Positions 39,499-48,095 of a DNA stretch of 64,000 nucleotides are shown here, piece after piece; the first letter of the stretch is position 1, and each line of letters opens with the position of its first letter. Both the position numbers and the translations under genes were made by a program. The notes beneath the pieces were generated by a model. It was not told the DNA's origin, made no database searches, and was given only the letters and a program-made list of their open reading frames with translations. Source of the stretch: an uncultured Desulfatiglans sp. (GTDB lineage: Bacteria > Desulfobacterota > DSM-4660 > Desulfatiglandales > Desulfatiglandaceae); contig LR026961.1 in the NCBI GenBank assembly GCA_900498135.1, forward strand, positions 2,604,656 to 2,668,655, in the 5' to 3' direction.

Positions 39499-39837
39499 AT
39501 GGCTTCAAGTTTGCAAACTCCCAGTTATTCAGCGCCGGCGGCTCCCCGAGAAACATTCGGATATCGGACGGGCATGGATGGGGCCATCCAGAGAATGCAT
39601 GCACCCGGGGTTGATGTCATTCATCCAAGCGTGCAGGGCGTGGCTGGAGTTTCCCTCGATCTGAAGGTCTATGATGTGCATTCATCTGAGCGTGCAGGGC
39701 GTGGCTCCGGAATTGGCACGCGTGTTCCGTCTATTTCCTCGGCGGGGTCGGTTTCTTGTGTATCGGTGCATTGCGCAGAGAGTGGTGTATTTCAAGATTT
39801 CAACCGCCTGATAAAGGGCCTGACGCACCGCTGGTAA
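39499..39837 (+). CDS. Possible small secreted or T3SS-associated protein (uncertain)
   Basis: 112 codons from ATG 39499, just ahead of sctW. The N-terminus MASSLQTPSYSAPAAPRE is Ser/Pro/Ala rich without charge, a composition common in type III signals. The middle covers a partly repeated 28-base string, so part of the frame may be an artefact of that duplication. No motif was found and no good ribosome binding site is seen. Low confidence as a gene. Confidence 0.25.
   Translation: MASSLQTPSYSAPAAPRETFGYRTGMDGAIQRMHAPGVDVIHPSVQGVAGVSLDLKVYDVHSSERAGRGSGIGTRVPSISSAGSVSCVSVHCAESGVFQDFNRLIKGLTHRW
39618..39706. repeat. Two-copy 28-base direct repeat upstream of sctW
   Basis: CATTCATCCAAGCGTGCAGG... 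at 39618-39645 and CATTCATCTGAGCGTGCAGG... at 39679-39706 differ at only 2 of 28 positions; spacing is 61 bases. Could be paired operator sites or a local duplication. Too few copies for a CRISPR array. Confidence 0.6.
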
Positions 39838-39861
39838 GGGGCGGAAAAGGTTTCAGAGGTC

Positions 39862-41001
39862 ATGTTCGAACAAGTCGATGGGGCTCGTAGCATACAAGGG
39901 GGGCCGATGAGGGAGACTGCCCCGGAGCCCCCGAGGTCCGTAGAAGGCTACCATGAGGGCCGTGTTGTCCAGGTTAAAGATTTCCAGTCCATGATTGCCG
40001 AGGCCGCTGAGGAGGTCTCGTTCGCTTTCAGCGAACGGGTGGAAAAGCACCTCGCCGAGCGCAGGTCGGTGCGGTTGGCAAGCGGCCAAACAGAACTCCT
40101 GCAAGGGGCGGAGGACTGCTTCGCAAGACTGCCGGATTTTGAAAAAGGCAGGCAGCTCGAGGCATTCATGGCGCGTCTCTGGTCGCTGCGGGATGTGAGC
40201 GCGGGGCAGATTCTTGCAGTTGTGAGGCTCTCTTTCAGGGATGTTTCCATTCAGTATGCTGTGTTGCTGCATGCCCTGGAGTCCACCGCTGCGGCAGGAG
40301 AGTCATCGAGCGGTCTGCGCAACGCCTTGGCCGAAGCGCTGGAACACCTGGTGCGGGAACAGGGACCGGCTGTCCGGGCCGGGCTGAACACGAGCGTAAC
40401 CGCCTTCGAGGTTGCGGGGCAGGGATTTGCCGGTGTACAGCGCCTGCGTGATTTTTATCGCAGCGCGGTACTCGGCTTCACAGACCTCGACTCGGCCTAC
40501 CGCGGCGTGATGGACGCCTATGGGGAGGAGGGTTTTCAGCGGGCTATGGATTTCCTCATCAGGGCAGCCGGAGCCGAGCTGATGTCTCGGGGGCCTTCGA
40601 TAGATCGAGCGGAGCTCCGGTCGATCATCGACCGACTTTATTATCTCGAGGTCCTCGGGAACATGCAAAGGGCCTGCACAGGTCTGGTGAAAAGGATGCA
40701 GACTCAGTTCCGTGAGCCGGCAGCCGTTTCGGGGCGGGCCTTGATGGGCAGATTGATGGGGTTGACGATACACCCATCGGTCGGGAGTCAGGAGATCTTG
40801 GCTATCCTGAATGACCTCGGGATTGGTGGTGCGGCAGCGAGGATCGATTTGTTGCGGGAATTGCGTTATCTGGTCTGGGAGATTCCTTTCAAGGCCTGCA
40901 AGGATATGCAAGGCCGGCAAAAATTATTAAAAGGAATGCAGGAGGCCCTTGATTCGGAGATTGCAAAGGAGCAAGCGCTTCAATCACGTCGCGGCCGATG
41001 A
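39862..41001 (+). CDS. sctW: T3SS gatekeeper SctW (YopN/MxiC/HrpJ family) with fused TyeA-like C-terminus
   Basis: 379 residues from ATG 39862 (ATG 39907 also possible). The N-terminal region FQSMIAEAAEEVSFAFSERV and RKSxx-type helices match HrpJ/YopN proteins. The last 100 residues (SVGSQEILAILNDLGIGG...LRELRYLVWEIPFKACKD) have the TyeA helix layout, so a separate tyeA is not needed and none is seen. SctW blocks secretion until host contact and orders translocator before effector export. It leads the sctW-X-Y-V run, the same order as yopN-(tyeA-sycN)-yscX-yscY-yscV in Yersinia. Confidence 0.8.
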   Translation: MFEQVDGARSIQGGPMRETAPEPPRSVEGYHEGRVVQVKDFQSMIAEAAEEVSFAFSERVEKHLAERRSVRLASGQTELLQGAEDCFARLPDFEKGRQLEAFMARLWSLRDVSAGQILAVVRLSFRDVSIQYAVLLHALESTAAAGESSSGLRNALAEALEHLVREQGPAVRAGLNTSVTAFEVAGQGFAGVQRLRDFYRSAVLGFTDLDSAYRGVMDAYGEEGFQRAMDFLIRAAGAELMSRGPSIDRAELRSIIDRLYYLEVLGNMQRACTGLVKRMQTQFREPAAVSGRALMGRLMGLTIHPSVGSQEILAILNDLGIGGAAARIDLLRELRYLVWEIPFKACKDMQGRQKLLKGMQEALDSEIAKEQALQSRRGR

Positions 41002-41139
41002 GGGGAGTCGACCATTCTGGTGGAAGGCCTATCCTGTGCAGAAATCTCGCTGACTGATGGTCTTTTGAGTCGAGCACACATAGGGAGCACAAGTTCGTTT
41101 GAGTGACGACCAGGGTCGTCGAGCAGGGGAGAGAAGCGG

Positions 41140-41544
41140 ATGCCTCGAATTCCGGACCATTCAGATATTGTTCAAAACGTCTTTCAGCAAAGGATTTACA
41201 GTGGGTCTACCGCCGGAAAGGTCCGCTTCGATCCGGCGGCTGCGCGGCCTATCCCGAGTGAAGATCCGCCACTCGGTCGCCTGGAAGGCCTTTTCCCGGA
41301 CCGTTCTCTGGATTCCCGCCTCCTGACGTCATTGAAACCAGTGACCCTGGAACCGGATATCTTGAGGTCGGAGTGTTACCGCGAGGCGATTGCAGGCGCC
41401 GCCCGCGCCCTGCGGGAAATGTCCGTCAGGGAGCTTCGGCATCTGTCCCGAAGAAGTGTACGCGAGGCGATAGCCTTGATGGAGGAGCATTTGATGCTCG
41501 ACGAGTACCTTGTTGCCTGCCGGAACATCCTGCTGAAGGGGTGA
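41140..41544 (+). CDS. sctX: T3SS export accessory protein SctX (YscX-like)
   Basis: 134 residues from ATG 41140 with GGGAGAGAAG upstream. No strong motif; identification is from size, helical C-terminus (REMSVRELRHLSRRSVREAIALMEE) and position between sctW and a TPR protein of YscY size, before sctV. In Yersinia YscX binds YscY and the SctV cytoplasmic ring and is needed for early substrate export. SctX/SctY pairs are limited to Ysc-type systems. Confidence 0.68.
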   Translation: MPRIPDHSDIVQNVFQQRIYSGSTAGKVRFDPAAARPIPSEDPPLGRLEGLFPDRSLDSRLLTSLKPVTLEPDILRSECYREAIAGAARALREMSVRELRHLSRRSVREAIALMEEHLMLDEYLVACRNILLKG

Positions 41545-41562
41545 AACGCCCGGGACCGATCG

Positions 41563-41892
41563 ATGAATGCAAGAGAAAAAGAAGCATTGGCCGTGCTCGG
41601 TTATTTTTTCCTTTCCCATCGAAAGGCAGAAAAGGCCCGCATCCTTTTTCAAGCACTCGTGGGACTTTTTCCCGAGGAGGCTCGCTTCGTGGAGTCCCTG
41701 AGTTATGCGTATCTGATGACCGGCGAATATGAGCGGTCCCTTGCAGCCGCAGAGGCCTTCCTCCTCCTGGAAAAGGAGCGGAATCGCCAAGCCTTGGGCT
41801 ACTTGCTGAAGACCTTGGCCTACCGCAGTCTCGGAGAGGAGGAAAATGCCTGTGAGTGCCTGAATGCCTATCTGGTCCATCTCCGGAAGTGA
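41563..41892 (+). CDS. sctY: SctX chaperone SctY (YscY-like TPR protein)
   Basis: 109 residues from ATG 41563, 18 bases after sctX. Three TPR-like helix pairs: VLGYFFLSHRKAEKARILFQ, ARFVESLSYAYLMTGEYERS, LGYLLKTLAYRSLGEEENA. Size and place match YscY, the chaperone that holds SctX and docks to SctV. The LcrH-type chaperone is a separate, longer gene at 45563. Confidence 0.75.
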   Translation: MNAREKEALAVLGYFFLSHRKAEKARILFQALVGLFPEEARFVESLSYAYLMTGEYERSLAAAEAFLLLEKERNRQALGYLLKTLAYRSLGEEENACECLNAYLVHLRK

Positions 41893-42124
41893 TCATCCGG
41901 CGCGTCCCAGTCCTTATTCGAAAATCAGGGATGCTTTGTCAATCTTTACGAAATCCGTTGGTTGGGATGAAGGTGAACTGCAGCCCGTCGCCCGATCAAG
42001 CCTCTAAACGGCGGCAGAGACAGGGTGAACCCGGGCCCCCGAAGGGGCGGGACTGAGCGGGCGAAGCCTGCGAAGGAACCGGGCATCACCGGATGGGAAC
42101 CCCTGTTCAGGAGAAGTTCCGAAC

Positions 42125-44221
42125 ATGCACGTGAAACTGAATAGTTTGCAGCACATTCTCCTAAAGGCATCGCGGTACAACGATATCGTCCTCGCGACCC
42201 TCGTGGTGGCGATTATCGCACTGATGATCCTTCCCATGCCGACCCCTTTGCTCGATGGTCTGATCGCCACGAATCTCGGTCTGGCGGTGACCCTGATCAT
42301 GGTCGCTATGTACATCCCCTCGGCACTTTCCCTCTCAACCTTTCCGAGTATCCTGCTGTTTACGACCCTCTTCAGACTTTCGCTCAACATCACCTCCACC
42401 CGTTTGATCCTCTTGAACGCCGATGCCGGTGAGATCATTTCTACATTCGGAAATTTTGTCGTGGCCGGAAATTTTGTCGTCGGAGGGGCCATTTTTTTGA
42501 TCATCACGATTGTCCAGTTTCTGGTGATCGCCAAAGGGTCGGAAAGGGTCGCTGAGGTCTCGGCCCGTTTCACCCTCGACGCTATGCCGGGCAAGCAGAT
42601 GAGTATCGATGCGGATCTGCGGGCCGGCGTCATCGATATGACCGATGCCAGGCGAAGACGGCGAGGCGTGGAGAGGGAAAGTCAGCTGTACGGTGCCATG
42701 GACGGCGCCATGAAATTTGTGAAGGGGGATGCCATCGCCGGCATCATCATCATTGTGGTGAACATCCTGGGAGGGATGGCGATCGGTGTTCTGCAAAAGG
42801 GGATGGACCTCGGCAGGGCGGTGCAGACCTACTCGATCCTGACGATCGGGGACGGGCTGGTCAGTCAGATTCCAGCCCTCTTTATTTCCGTTACGGCCGG
42901 GATCATTGTGACGCGTGTTTCTTCGGAAAAATCGGATAGCCTCGGAGGCGAGATTGGGACGCAGATTCTGGGACAGCCGAAGGCCTTGCTGCTGGGCGGC
43001 GTGCTGCTTTGCTGCTTTGCCCTGGTCCCCGGTTTTCCCAAGTGGCAGTTCATTACGCTAGGCTTGTTGATCGGCTTCGCGGGGTTTGCGTTTAGACGTG
43101 CTCCCTCCAAACCGCTTCAGAAGGCGGAGTTCGAAGATGATGGGATCTCTGACGCAGAAGATGAGATCGAGGACCGTACCGACAGGGTAGCGGCATTCTC
43201 TCTTACAACACCCCTTTCGGTTGGGCTGGCCTCCTCACTGAGGGCAATGATCCAGCCTCAAGCGCTGCAGGGCAATCTGAAAGAGGTCCGCAGAGCCCTT
43301 TACTTCGACCTTGGTGTCCCTTTTCCCGAAATTACCATCCGATTCAGCGATACGATCGAAAAGGACCATTACATGGTTTTCCTGCATGACATCCCTGTTT
43401 CGGAGGGGGTGCTGCCTTCGGGCAGACTTCTGGTAAGGGAGATGGAGGAGCATCTTCGGGTTTTAGGGATCGCTTGTGAGGCAGGCAAGACCTTCCTCCC
43501 GGATATGCCCAATATATGGGTCGAGGAGGGTCTTCGTTCCCGGCTCGATCAGGCCGGGGTGGCGTGGATGGACCCGGTTCGGGTGCTTACTTATCACGTT
43601 ATGCTGGTGCTCAAGCGATATGCCTCCGAGTTCATCGGCCTCCAGGAGACGCGATATTTAATGGAGAGGATGGAGGAGCGATTTCCGGAGTTGGTTCGGG
43701 AAAGCCAGCGTGTCCTGTCCCTGCCGAAAATCACGGAGGTCCTGCAGCGTCTCGTTCAGGAAGGCATATCCATCCGCAATCTGCGGAGCATCCTTCAAAG
43801 CCTGATTGAATGGGGGCAAAAGGAAAAAGATGTGATCCTCCTGACAGAGTACGTCCGGATGAGTCTGAACCGCTATATCAGCTACAAATACAGCATGGGG
43901 CAGAATCTCTTAGCGGTTTACCTCTTCGATCTGGACACCGAGGAAACGATACGCAAGGCCATTCGGCAGACTTCGGGAGGCAGTTACCTGGCCCTTGATC
44001 CGAGTGCCGCAAGGGCACTTATCGATGCAATCAGGACGGAGGTAGGGGATATCGGCAGGAGGGCTCAGAAACCCGTACTTTTGGTTTCCATGGATATCAG
44101 GCGTTATGTCAAGAAGATGGTGGAACTGGATCTGCCGGACTTGCCCGTGCTATCACATCAGGAGTTGACCCAGGAGATCATCGTCCAGCCCTTGGGTCGC
44201 ATTACCCTACCTGCCCGATAG
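42125..44221 (+). CDS. sctV: T3SS export gate SctV (LcrD/YscV/FlhA family)
   Basis: 698 residues. N-terminal eight-helix membrane domain with PMPTPLLDGLIATNLGLAVT and TLFRLSLNITSTRLIL; the FHIPEC signature region is ARFTLDAMPGKQMSIDADLR followed by RRRGVERESQLYGAMDGAMK. The C-terminal 330 residues form the nonameric cytoplasmic ring. SctV couples proton motive force and substrate docking to export. Its start at 42125 (MHVKLNSLQHILLKASRYND) is about 230 bases after sctY. It ends 62 bases from the convergent translocon operon. Confidence 0.96.
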   Translation: MHVKLNSLQHILLKASRYNDIVLATLVVAIIALMILPMPTPLLDGLIATNLGLAVTLIMVAMYIPSALSLSTFPSILLFTTLFRLSLNITSTRLILLNADAGEIISTFGNFVVAGNFVVGGAIFLIITIVQFLVIAKGSERVAEVSARFTLDAMPGKQMSIDADLRAGVIDMTDARRRRRGVERESQLYGAMDGAMKFVKGDAIAGIIIIVVNILGGMAIGVLQKGMDLGRAVQTYSILTIGDGLVSQIPALFISVTAGIIVTRVSSEKSDSLGGEIGTQILGQPKALLLGGVLLCCFALVPGFPKWQFITLGLLIGFAGFAFRRAPSKPLQKAEFEDDGISDAEDEIEDRTDRVAAFSLTTPLSVGLASSLRAMIQPQALQGNLKEVRRALYFDLGVPFPEITIRFSDTIEKDHYMVFLHDIPVSEGVLPSGRLLVREMEEHLRVLGIACEAGKTFLPDMPNIWVEEGLRSRLDQAGVAWMDPVRVLTYHVMLVLKRYASEFIGLQETRYLMERMEERFPELVRESQRVLSLPKITEVLQRLVQEGISIRNLRSILQSLIEWGQKEKDVILLTEYVRMSLNRYISYKYSMGQNLLAVYLFDLDTEETIRKAIRQTSGGSYLALDPSAARALIDAIRTEVGDIGRRAQKPVLLVSMDIRRYVKKMVELDLPDLPVLSHQELTQEIIVQPLGRITLPAR

Positions 44222-44283
44222 CGTCCGGGATCCAAGAGTGAACGATGGCAGATCGGGCATCAGGCGCAGGCGGCTGGTGCCTG

Positions 44284-45558
44284 TCAACCGCCGACCGCCA
44301 GATTGCCCCGAAGTCCCTGTAGCCATTTTTGTATGTCGGATGTGTACATCTGTACCAGGGTCTGTTTATCGTTGTTGTGCTGATTGAGCAGAATCGTGTC
44401 CTCCTCGTTCTGCATGTTGAATTCATTGATTTTGCCCTCGATGCTCAGCTTGAACCCTTCCAGCCTCCCTTCCCACCAGTTTACCGTGTTCGTGATATCG
44501 TCCCAAACCTCCATTTCACCATCTCTCAGCGCCTGCGACAGACCGAGTTCTCCAAGCCAATCATGGAAATTGAGGGTCACTTCTTCGCCTTGACTGTTCA
44601 GGCCTTTTACCATTCCATTTGCACCAAGCCAAGTTCGCCTGCCGTCCATATCCGGATCTATGGCGCGCAGCATTTCCATGTATTCATTCAGCACACGAAT
44701 ATGATCGTTTGTGATGCGGACCTTGTCGTAATACTGAATGAACGCTTCATTGGCTTCCTGAATCGCGTCCATGCGGAAGAGCAGGAGCATTTCAAGAAGG
44801 CTGACAATTCGGCCGTTATAGACATACCGATCCTTGGGTACGAACGTGCCGTCGGCAAGGTACATGCGCCCCTCGATATCGCGTTTCCCGGCGGTTGGGG
44901 GTACGGAGTCGGGGAGGGTGCATTTGAACGTTCCATCGGAGAGGGCCAGACCATCGGGAATCGAGGCCAATTCGACTTCCTCTCTGTGATAGACGAACTT
45001 GCCGTTGTCGAGAATCGCCCCATCAGGGAGTTCCCAAAGATGCATGAGGCATGGTTGTCCCGCCTCATCCGCCCATACATAGGTTCCGTTGTAAAAGACC
45101 GCGCCCTTGGGAAGTTTATCGAAACAATATTCTTCTTTTTTATAAAAATATTTTCCGTTTGAGAGAAGGCAGCCGTCCGGTGGGGCCTGCGTCAAGGTGT
45201 TGTCCCATTTGTACCAGCGGCCTTCGTACCCGTAGCCTTCCACGATTTGACCCGGGGGCAGGTTCCCCAGACCGACATAACCGTCCCCCCATTTGAATGC
45301 CATCCCATCCAAGTAGCGATTGAGGGCATATCCGTCGGGGAAAAACGACCGGTCCTTTTCTCCGCCTTGATACACGTACAGGCCATTGGAAAGGCCGAGG
45401 CCGTCGGGCAGTTTATCGATGGTCATGCGCATGCCGTTATACCAGTAGGTCCCGTCTCCGAAGGCGTAACCGGGGGGATAGACGACAGGTTTGCCTTCAA
45501 CGGCACTGTGCATTTGGACCCGGTAAGGATCGGCCATAGTGCAGAGACTGATTCCCAT
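44284..45558 (-). CDS. Repeat-bearing protein at the needle-tip position of the T3SS translocon operon
   Basis: 424 residues, last gene of the operon; GGAGG lies 7 bases before ATG 45558 and 4 bases after the chaperone stop. Residues about 25-235 hold seven or more imperfect beta-type repeats of the pattern LPDG-x-x-L-x-NG-x-Y-x-Y (for example LPDGLGLSNGLYVY, LPDGAILDNGKFVY, IPDGLALSDGTFKC). The rest is helical and ends LVQMYTSDIQKWLQGLRG, amphipathic like the C-terminal helices of IpaD/LcrV-type tip proteins. No close family was recognised. By place (after the translocators and their chaperone) it could be the needle-tip protein, a secreted effector or a surface protein. Tip assignment is inference. 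Confidence 0.5.
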   Translation of the reverse strand: MGISLCTMADPYRVQMHSAVEGKPVVYPPGYAFGDGTYWYNGMRMTIDKLPDGLGLSNGLYVYQGGEKDRSFFPDGYALNRYLDGMAFKWGDGYVGLGNLPPGQIVEGYGYEGRWYKWDNTLTQAPPDGCLLSNGKYFYKKEEYCFDKLPKGAVFYNGTYVWADEAGQPCLMHLWELPDGAILDNGKFVYHREEVELASIPDGLALSDGTFKCTLPDSVPPTAGKRDIEGRMYLADGTFVPKDRYVYNGRIVSLLEMLLLFRMDAIQEANEAFIQYYDKVRITNDHIRVLNEYMEMLRAIDPDMDGRRTWLGANGMVKGLNSQGEEVTLNFHDWLGELGLSQALRDGEMEVWDDITNTVNWWEGRLEGFKLSIEGKINEFNMQNEEDTILLNQHNNDKQTLVQMYTSDIQKWLQGLRGNLAVGG

Positions 45559-45562
45559 TGTT

Positions 45563-46174
45563 TTATCCTCCAGTTGGTTTAGCGGAGTCGAGGGTCTGCA
45601 GGATCAGAACGGCCCTTTGCTCCAGAAGACCGTTCTTGTCATTTCGAGCCGCGTCGGCGGCCCTCCGGAGGCTTTCCCGGGCGGCCTTTCGATCGCCCAG
45701 CCCCAGGAGGCACAGGCCCAGGTGCAGATGGGCATCCGGTTTACTGGGTTCCGTATGGGTGGCGAAGCAATAGGCGGCTGCAGCCAATTCCGGATGTCCG
45801 GCCATTTGGTTGCAGGAAGCGAGTCCGAACCAGTATTTATAGACATGGGGGTTCACGAGGACGAGCAGCGCGAAGATCTTTTGTGCGTCGGGATACCTTG
45901 CCTGGGTATAAAGGCTATAGCCCAAAGCGTAAATCGTCTCGAGGACGTTTTCCTCGATGCCGCCGTCCGATCGGGCTGCCCCTTTTCGGGTTGATCCGGG
46001 GTAAGCGCTTCGTAGCGAGGGGTTTTGCGTTTCTGCTGCGAGGGCATCTCCGTTCTGATGGAGTGGCTGTTCGCATACGTCATCGGATGTATTTCTAACC
46101 GGTTCGGCTCGACCGCTTGTGTCTGCGCTCTTCGCCAGTCGTCCTTGGATGTTCCTGAACCTTGCCCGTCTCAT
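45563..46174 (-). CDS. sycD: LcrH/SycD-like class II translocator chaperone
   Basis: 203 residues from ATG 46174, whose ATGA overlaps the upstream stop. The N-terminal 80 residues are polar and unlike the family. The C-terminal 110 residues are TPRs: ETIYALGYSLYTQARYPDAQ, FGLASCNQMAGHPELAAAAYC, LHLGLCLLGLGDRKAARES. Class II chaperones keep YopB/YopD-type translocators soluble before export, which fits its place between the translocators and the last gene of the operon. The N-terminal extension is unusual; a later start is possible. Confidence 0.78.
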   Translation of the reverse strand: MRRARFRNIQGRLAKSADTSGRAEPVRNTSDDVCEQPLHQNGDALAAETQNPSLRSAYPGSTRKGAARSDGGIEENVLETIYALGYSLYTQARYPDAQKIFALLVLVNPHVYKYWFGLASCNQMAGHPELAAAAYCFATHTEPSKPDAHLHLGLCLLGLGDRKAARESLRRAADAARNDKNGLLEQRAVLILQTLDSAKPTGG

Positions 46175-46461
46175 ATCCTTGTGCCTCGAAAAAATCCGCC
46201 CCGTAGCTCCCATCCGGACTCGGGATGCGCGGCGCCGTCTTCGCCAATTGGTGATTCAACGGGAGGGGCGAATCCATAAAGGATGAGCTCTTTCAAAGCG
46301 GTTTCCGGCAGATCTTTCCACGGGATGTCTGCGTCCAGGCTGAGGACGGTCTTGATCGCCCGCTTCCTGATTTCACAGAAGCGGCGATCGATTTTGTCCC
46401 GCTCCCGCATGATCCGCTCCAATGCGGTTGTCCGTTCTTTATAAAAGGGATGGAGCGTCAT
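46171..46461 (-). CDS. Small unknown protein of the T3SS translocon operon
   Basis: 96 residues from ATG 46461 (GAAGG 5 bases upstream; a TTG at 46473 is in frame). The protein has a basic helical first half (TTALERIMRERDKIDRRFCE) and a short second half. Its stop overlaps the chaperone start as ATGA, so it is translationally coupled. No family recognised. Could be a chaperone partner, regulator or substrate of the system. Confidence 0.55.
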   Translation of the reverse strand: MTLHPFYKERTTALERIMRERDKIDRRFCEIRKRAIKTVLSLDADIPWKDLPETALKELILYGFAPPVESPIGEDGAAHPESGWELRGGFFRGTRI

Positions 46462-46544
46462 AACGGCCTTCAAAAAAAAGTTGGCAAAATAAGTTGACCG
46501 TCATCCTGATCGGTCTGTCAGATAGAAGCTCAATCATCTTAGCC

Positions 46545-47303
46545 CTAATTAATTTGTCGCTTGGAATCGAGTCCATCAGGGTCATCAGACTGAATTGGAT
46601 CCTTGCTGAAGGGAGTGGGCGCCTTTCGTTTATGATCATCTTGTGGGGAGGTAGTTTTTTCTGAGGGATCGATATTCTCCAAATCGCCAAACGAAATCGG
46701 TTCCTTATCTATCTCGTTGGAATGGCCCATGTCCCCATTCGGGCCATCAGCCCCGTGAATCTGATTCGGAACCCTCCTTGGGTGGCCGGTGTTCTGCAAG
46801 GAATCGAAATCCTCTAAATCTTCAGACAAATTGAATTCATTACCCGTTTGTGAGAGGCTGCGCGTCTCCGAGAAATCGACCTCGTTCCACCTGTTGTCCG
46901 CAATAGGTCCTCTATAAGGCGGGCGGTTTTGAGCGCCCCAATCTTGCCCGCCAGGATAGGCATTGTTCGGCTGCAAGGGAAAGAAAGCGGGCAAAGAGGT
47001 CAGGTTCAGGAGGCAGGACGCTGCGGCGTACTCGGAATGGATCCCAATGTTTCGCCACTTCCACGTATAATCGGAGGCCTTGCTTTTGTAGCCTCGATCC
47101 GGATTTACGGGAAGTCCCGTGTGATCCAAGAGCACCCTGAACAGGACACCTTTCCAGGCGGGAAGCTCTTTCTGGAATACCCTGCGAACGTCATAATTCT
47201 TCCACTCGGAACCCATCCGATCTGTGGAATCGGCCGGTTCTTTCAAAAGATTTTCCTGGCTTTTGATTTGCGGATTCCCGGTGTTGTCGATCGGTGACGT
47301 CAT
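46545..47303 (-). CDS. Unknown protein of the T3SS translocon operon, possible substrate
   Basis: 252 residues from ATG 47303 with GGGGATAAAGG upstream. The first half has a folded look (VRRVFQKELPAWKGVLFRVL); the second half is highly polar and acidic (LSEDLEDFDS, DDPDGLDSKRQ) and likely disordered. No motif recognised. Lying between the translocator genes and their chaperone it is a good candidate for a secreted substrate or accessory translocon protein. Confidence 0.5.
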   Translation of the reverse strand: MTSPIDNTGNPQIKSQENLLKEPADSTDRMGSEWKNYDVRRVFQKELPAWKGVLFRVLLDHTGLPVNPDRGYKSKASDYTWKWRNIGIHSEYAAASCLLNLTSLPAFFPLQPNNAYPGGQDWGAQNRPPYRGPIADNRWNEVDFSETRSLSQTGNEFNLSEDLEDFDSLQNTGHPRRVPNQIHGADGPNGDMGHSNEIDKEPISFGDLENIDPSEKTTSPQDDHKRKAPTPFSKDPIQSDDPDGLDSKRQIN

Positions 47304-47367
47304 AATCCTTTATCCCCTCTTGGGTCATGGCCGACTCTCTCCGCTTTTCATTCGGAGTTATCCTGCT

Positions 47368-48060
47368 TTAGATCTTTCCTACGGCCTGTTTGGCGGCCAG
47401 CTCGGCCTGGAGCATTTCCCCCAGAGACCGTCTGATGGACTGGGCCGTCTGGCTAAAGGACTGGAAGAAGGCGTTCGACATATCCTGCTGCGCGCGCGTG
47501 TACTCAGCCTGCGCTGTTTGTTTGTCGCCCTTGGCCAGCTCGGTCTGATTTTTTGCCTGCCCGATGCTGGAAACCGCCTGGGATGTGCTGCTCATGCTTT
47601 GAGCCAGGGCGGCCGTTTTCTCTCCGCCCAGAGAAAAAGATGCCCCTGCGATGCTGACGGCCAGCGCGTCGGTGGCATAATTCTGAAGGATGTCGGCGCC
47701 GTCTTCCTTTTTTTGAGCTGCCTCGGTCAGCAGAGTCCTCCTTTGTATGGCTGCATCCACGACCTGCTGAATATCCTGAGGCGTCATCTCTCTCGCCATC
47801 TGATGAAACAGGAGTGCCAGATCAAAAAAATGATGCAGGCTGTTGCTGAATGCGTGAGGGTCTGCCGACTGATTTGCATCAGGGCTGGGGAGCTTTGGAT
47901 CTAGACCGCGGTATCCGGGTGTTTCGCTTGGGGATGGCAGGCCGGCCGGTTCATGCGCCACCGGGGGGCGCGAGTATCCCGCGAGGACCTTCCCACGCGG
48001 ATTTTCGCCGGGGATGGTCGAGTGGGCATGAGTAAAAGGTTTTTCCAACGGTCCGATCAT
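47368..48060 (-). CDS. sctB: T3SS small translocator SctB (YopD-like)
   Basis: 230 residues from ATG 48060 with AAAGGAG upstream. A Pro-rich polar N-terminus is followed by TPQDIQQVVDAAIQRRTLL, one hydrophobic stretch (ALAVSIAGASFSLG) and amphipathic C-terminal helices (FFQSFSQTAQSIRRSLGEM). This matches the one-helix translocators YopD/IpaC/EspB. With SctE it forms the host-membrane pore. The call rests on architecture and on the neighbouring SctE and chaperone. Confidence 0.7.
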   Translation of the reverse strand: MIGPLEKPFTHAHSTIPGENPRGKVLAGYSRPPVAHEPAGLPSPSETPGYRGLDPKLPSPDANQSADPHAFSNSLHHFFDLALLFHQMAREMTPQDIQQVVDAAIQRRTLLTEAAQKKEDGADILQNYATDALAVSIAGASFSLGGEKTAALAQSMSSTSQAVSSIGQAKNQTELAKGDKQTAQAEYTRAQQDMSNAFFQSFSQTAQSIRRSLGEMLQAELAAKQAVGKI

Positions 48061-48095
48061 GTCTTTGACTCCTTTCCATGTCGAAGCTGTGGTTG

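Larger units (their letters stand above)
39097..39861. other. Intergenic region ahead of the T3SS cluster
   Basis: About 765 bp. No gene is well supported except a possible small protein at 39499-39837 (own entry). Two near-identical 28-base strings lie at 39618-39645 and 39679-39706. Promoter elements for sctW must lie here but no clear pair was found. Confidence 0.4.

Noticed and set aside
39618-39706. CRISPR-like array
   Set aside because: Only two copies, with 2 mismatches, and no cas genes in the window.
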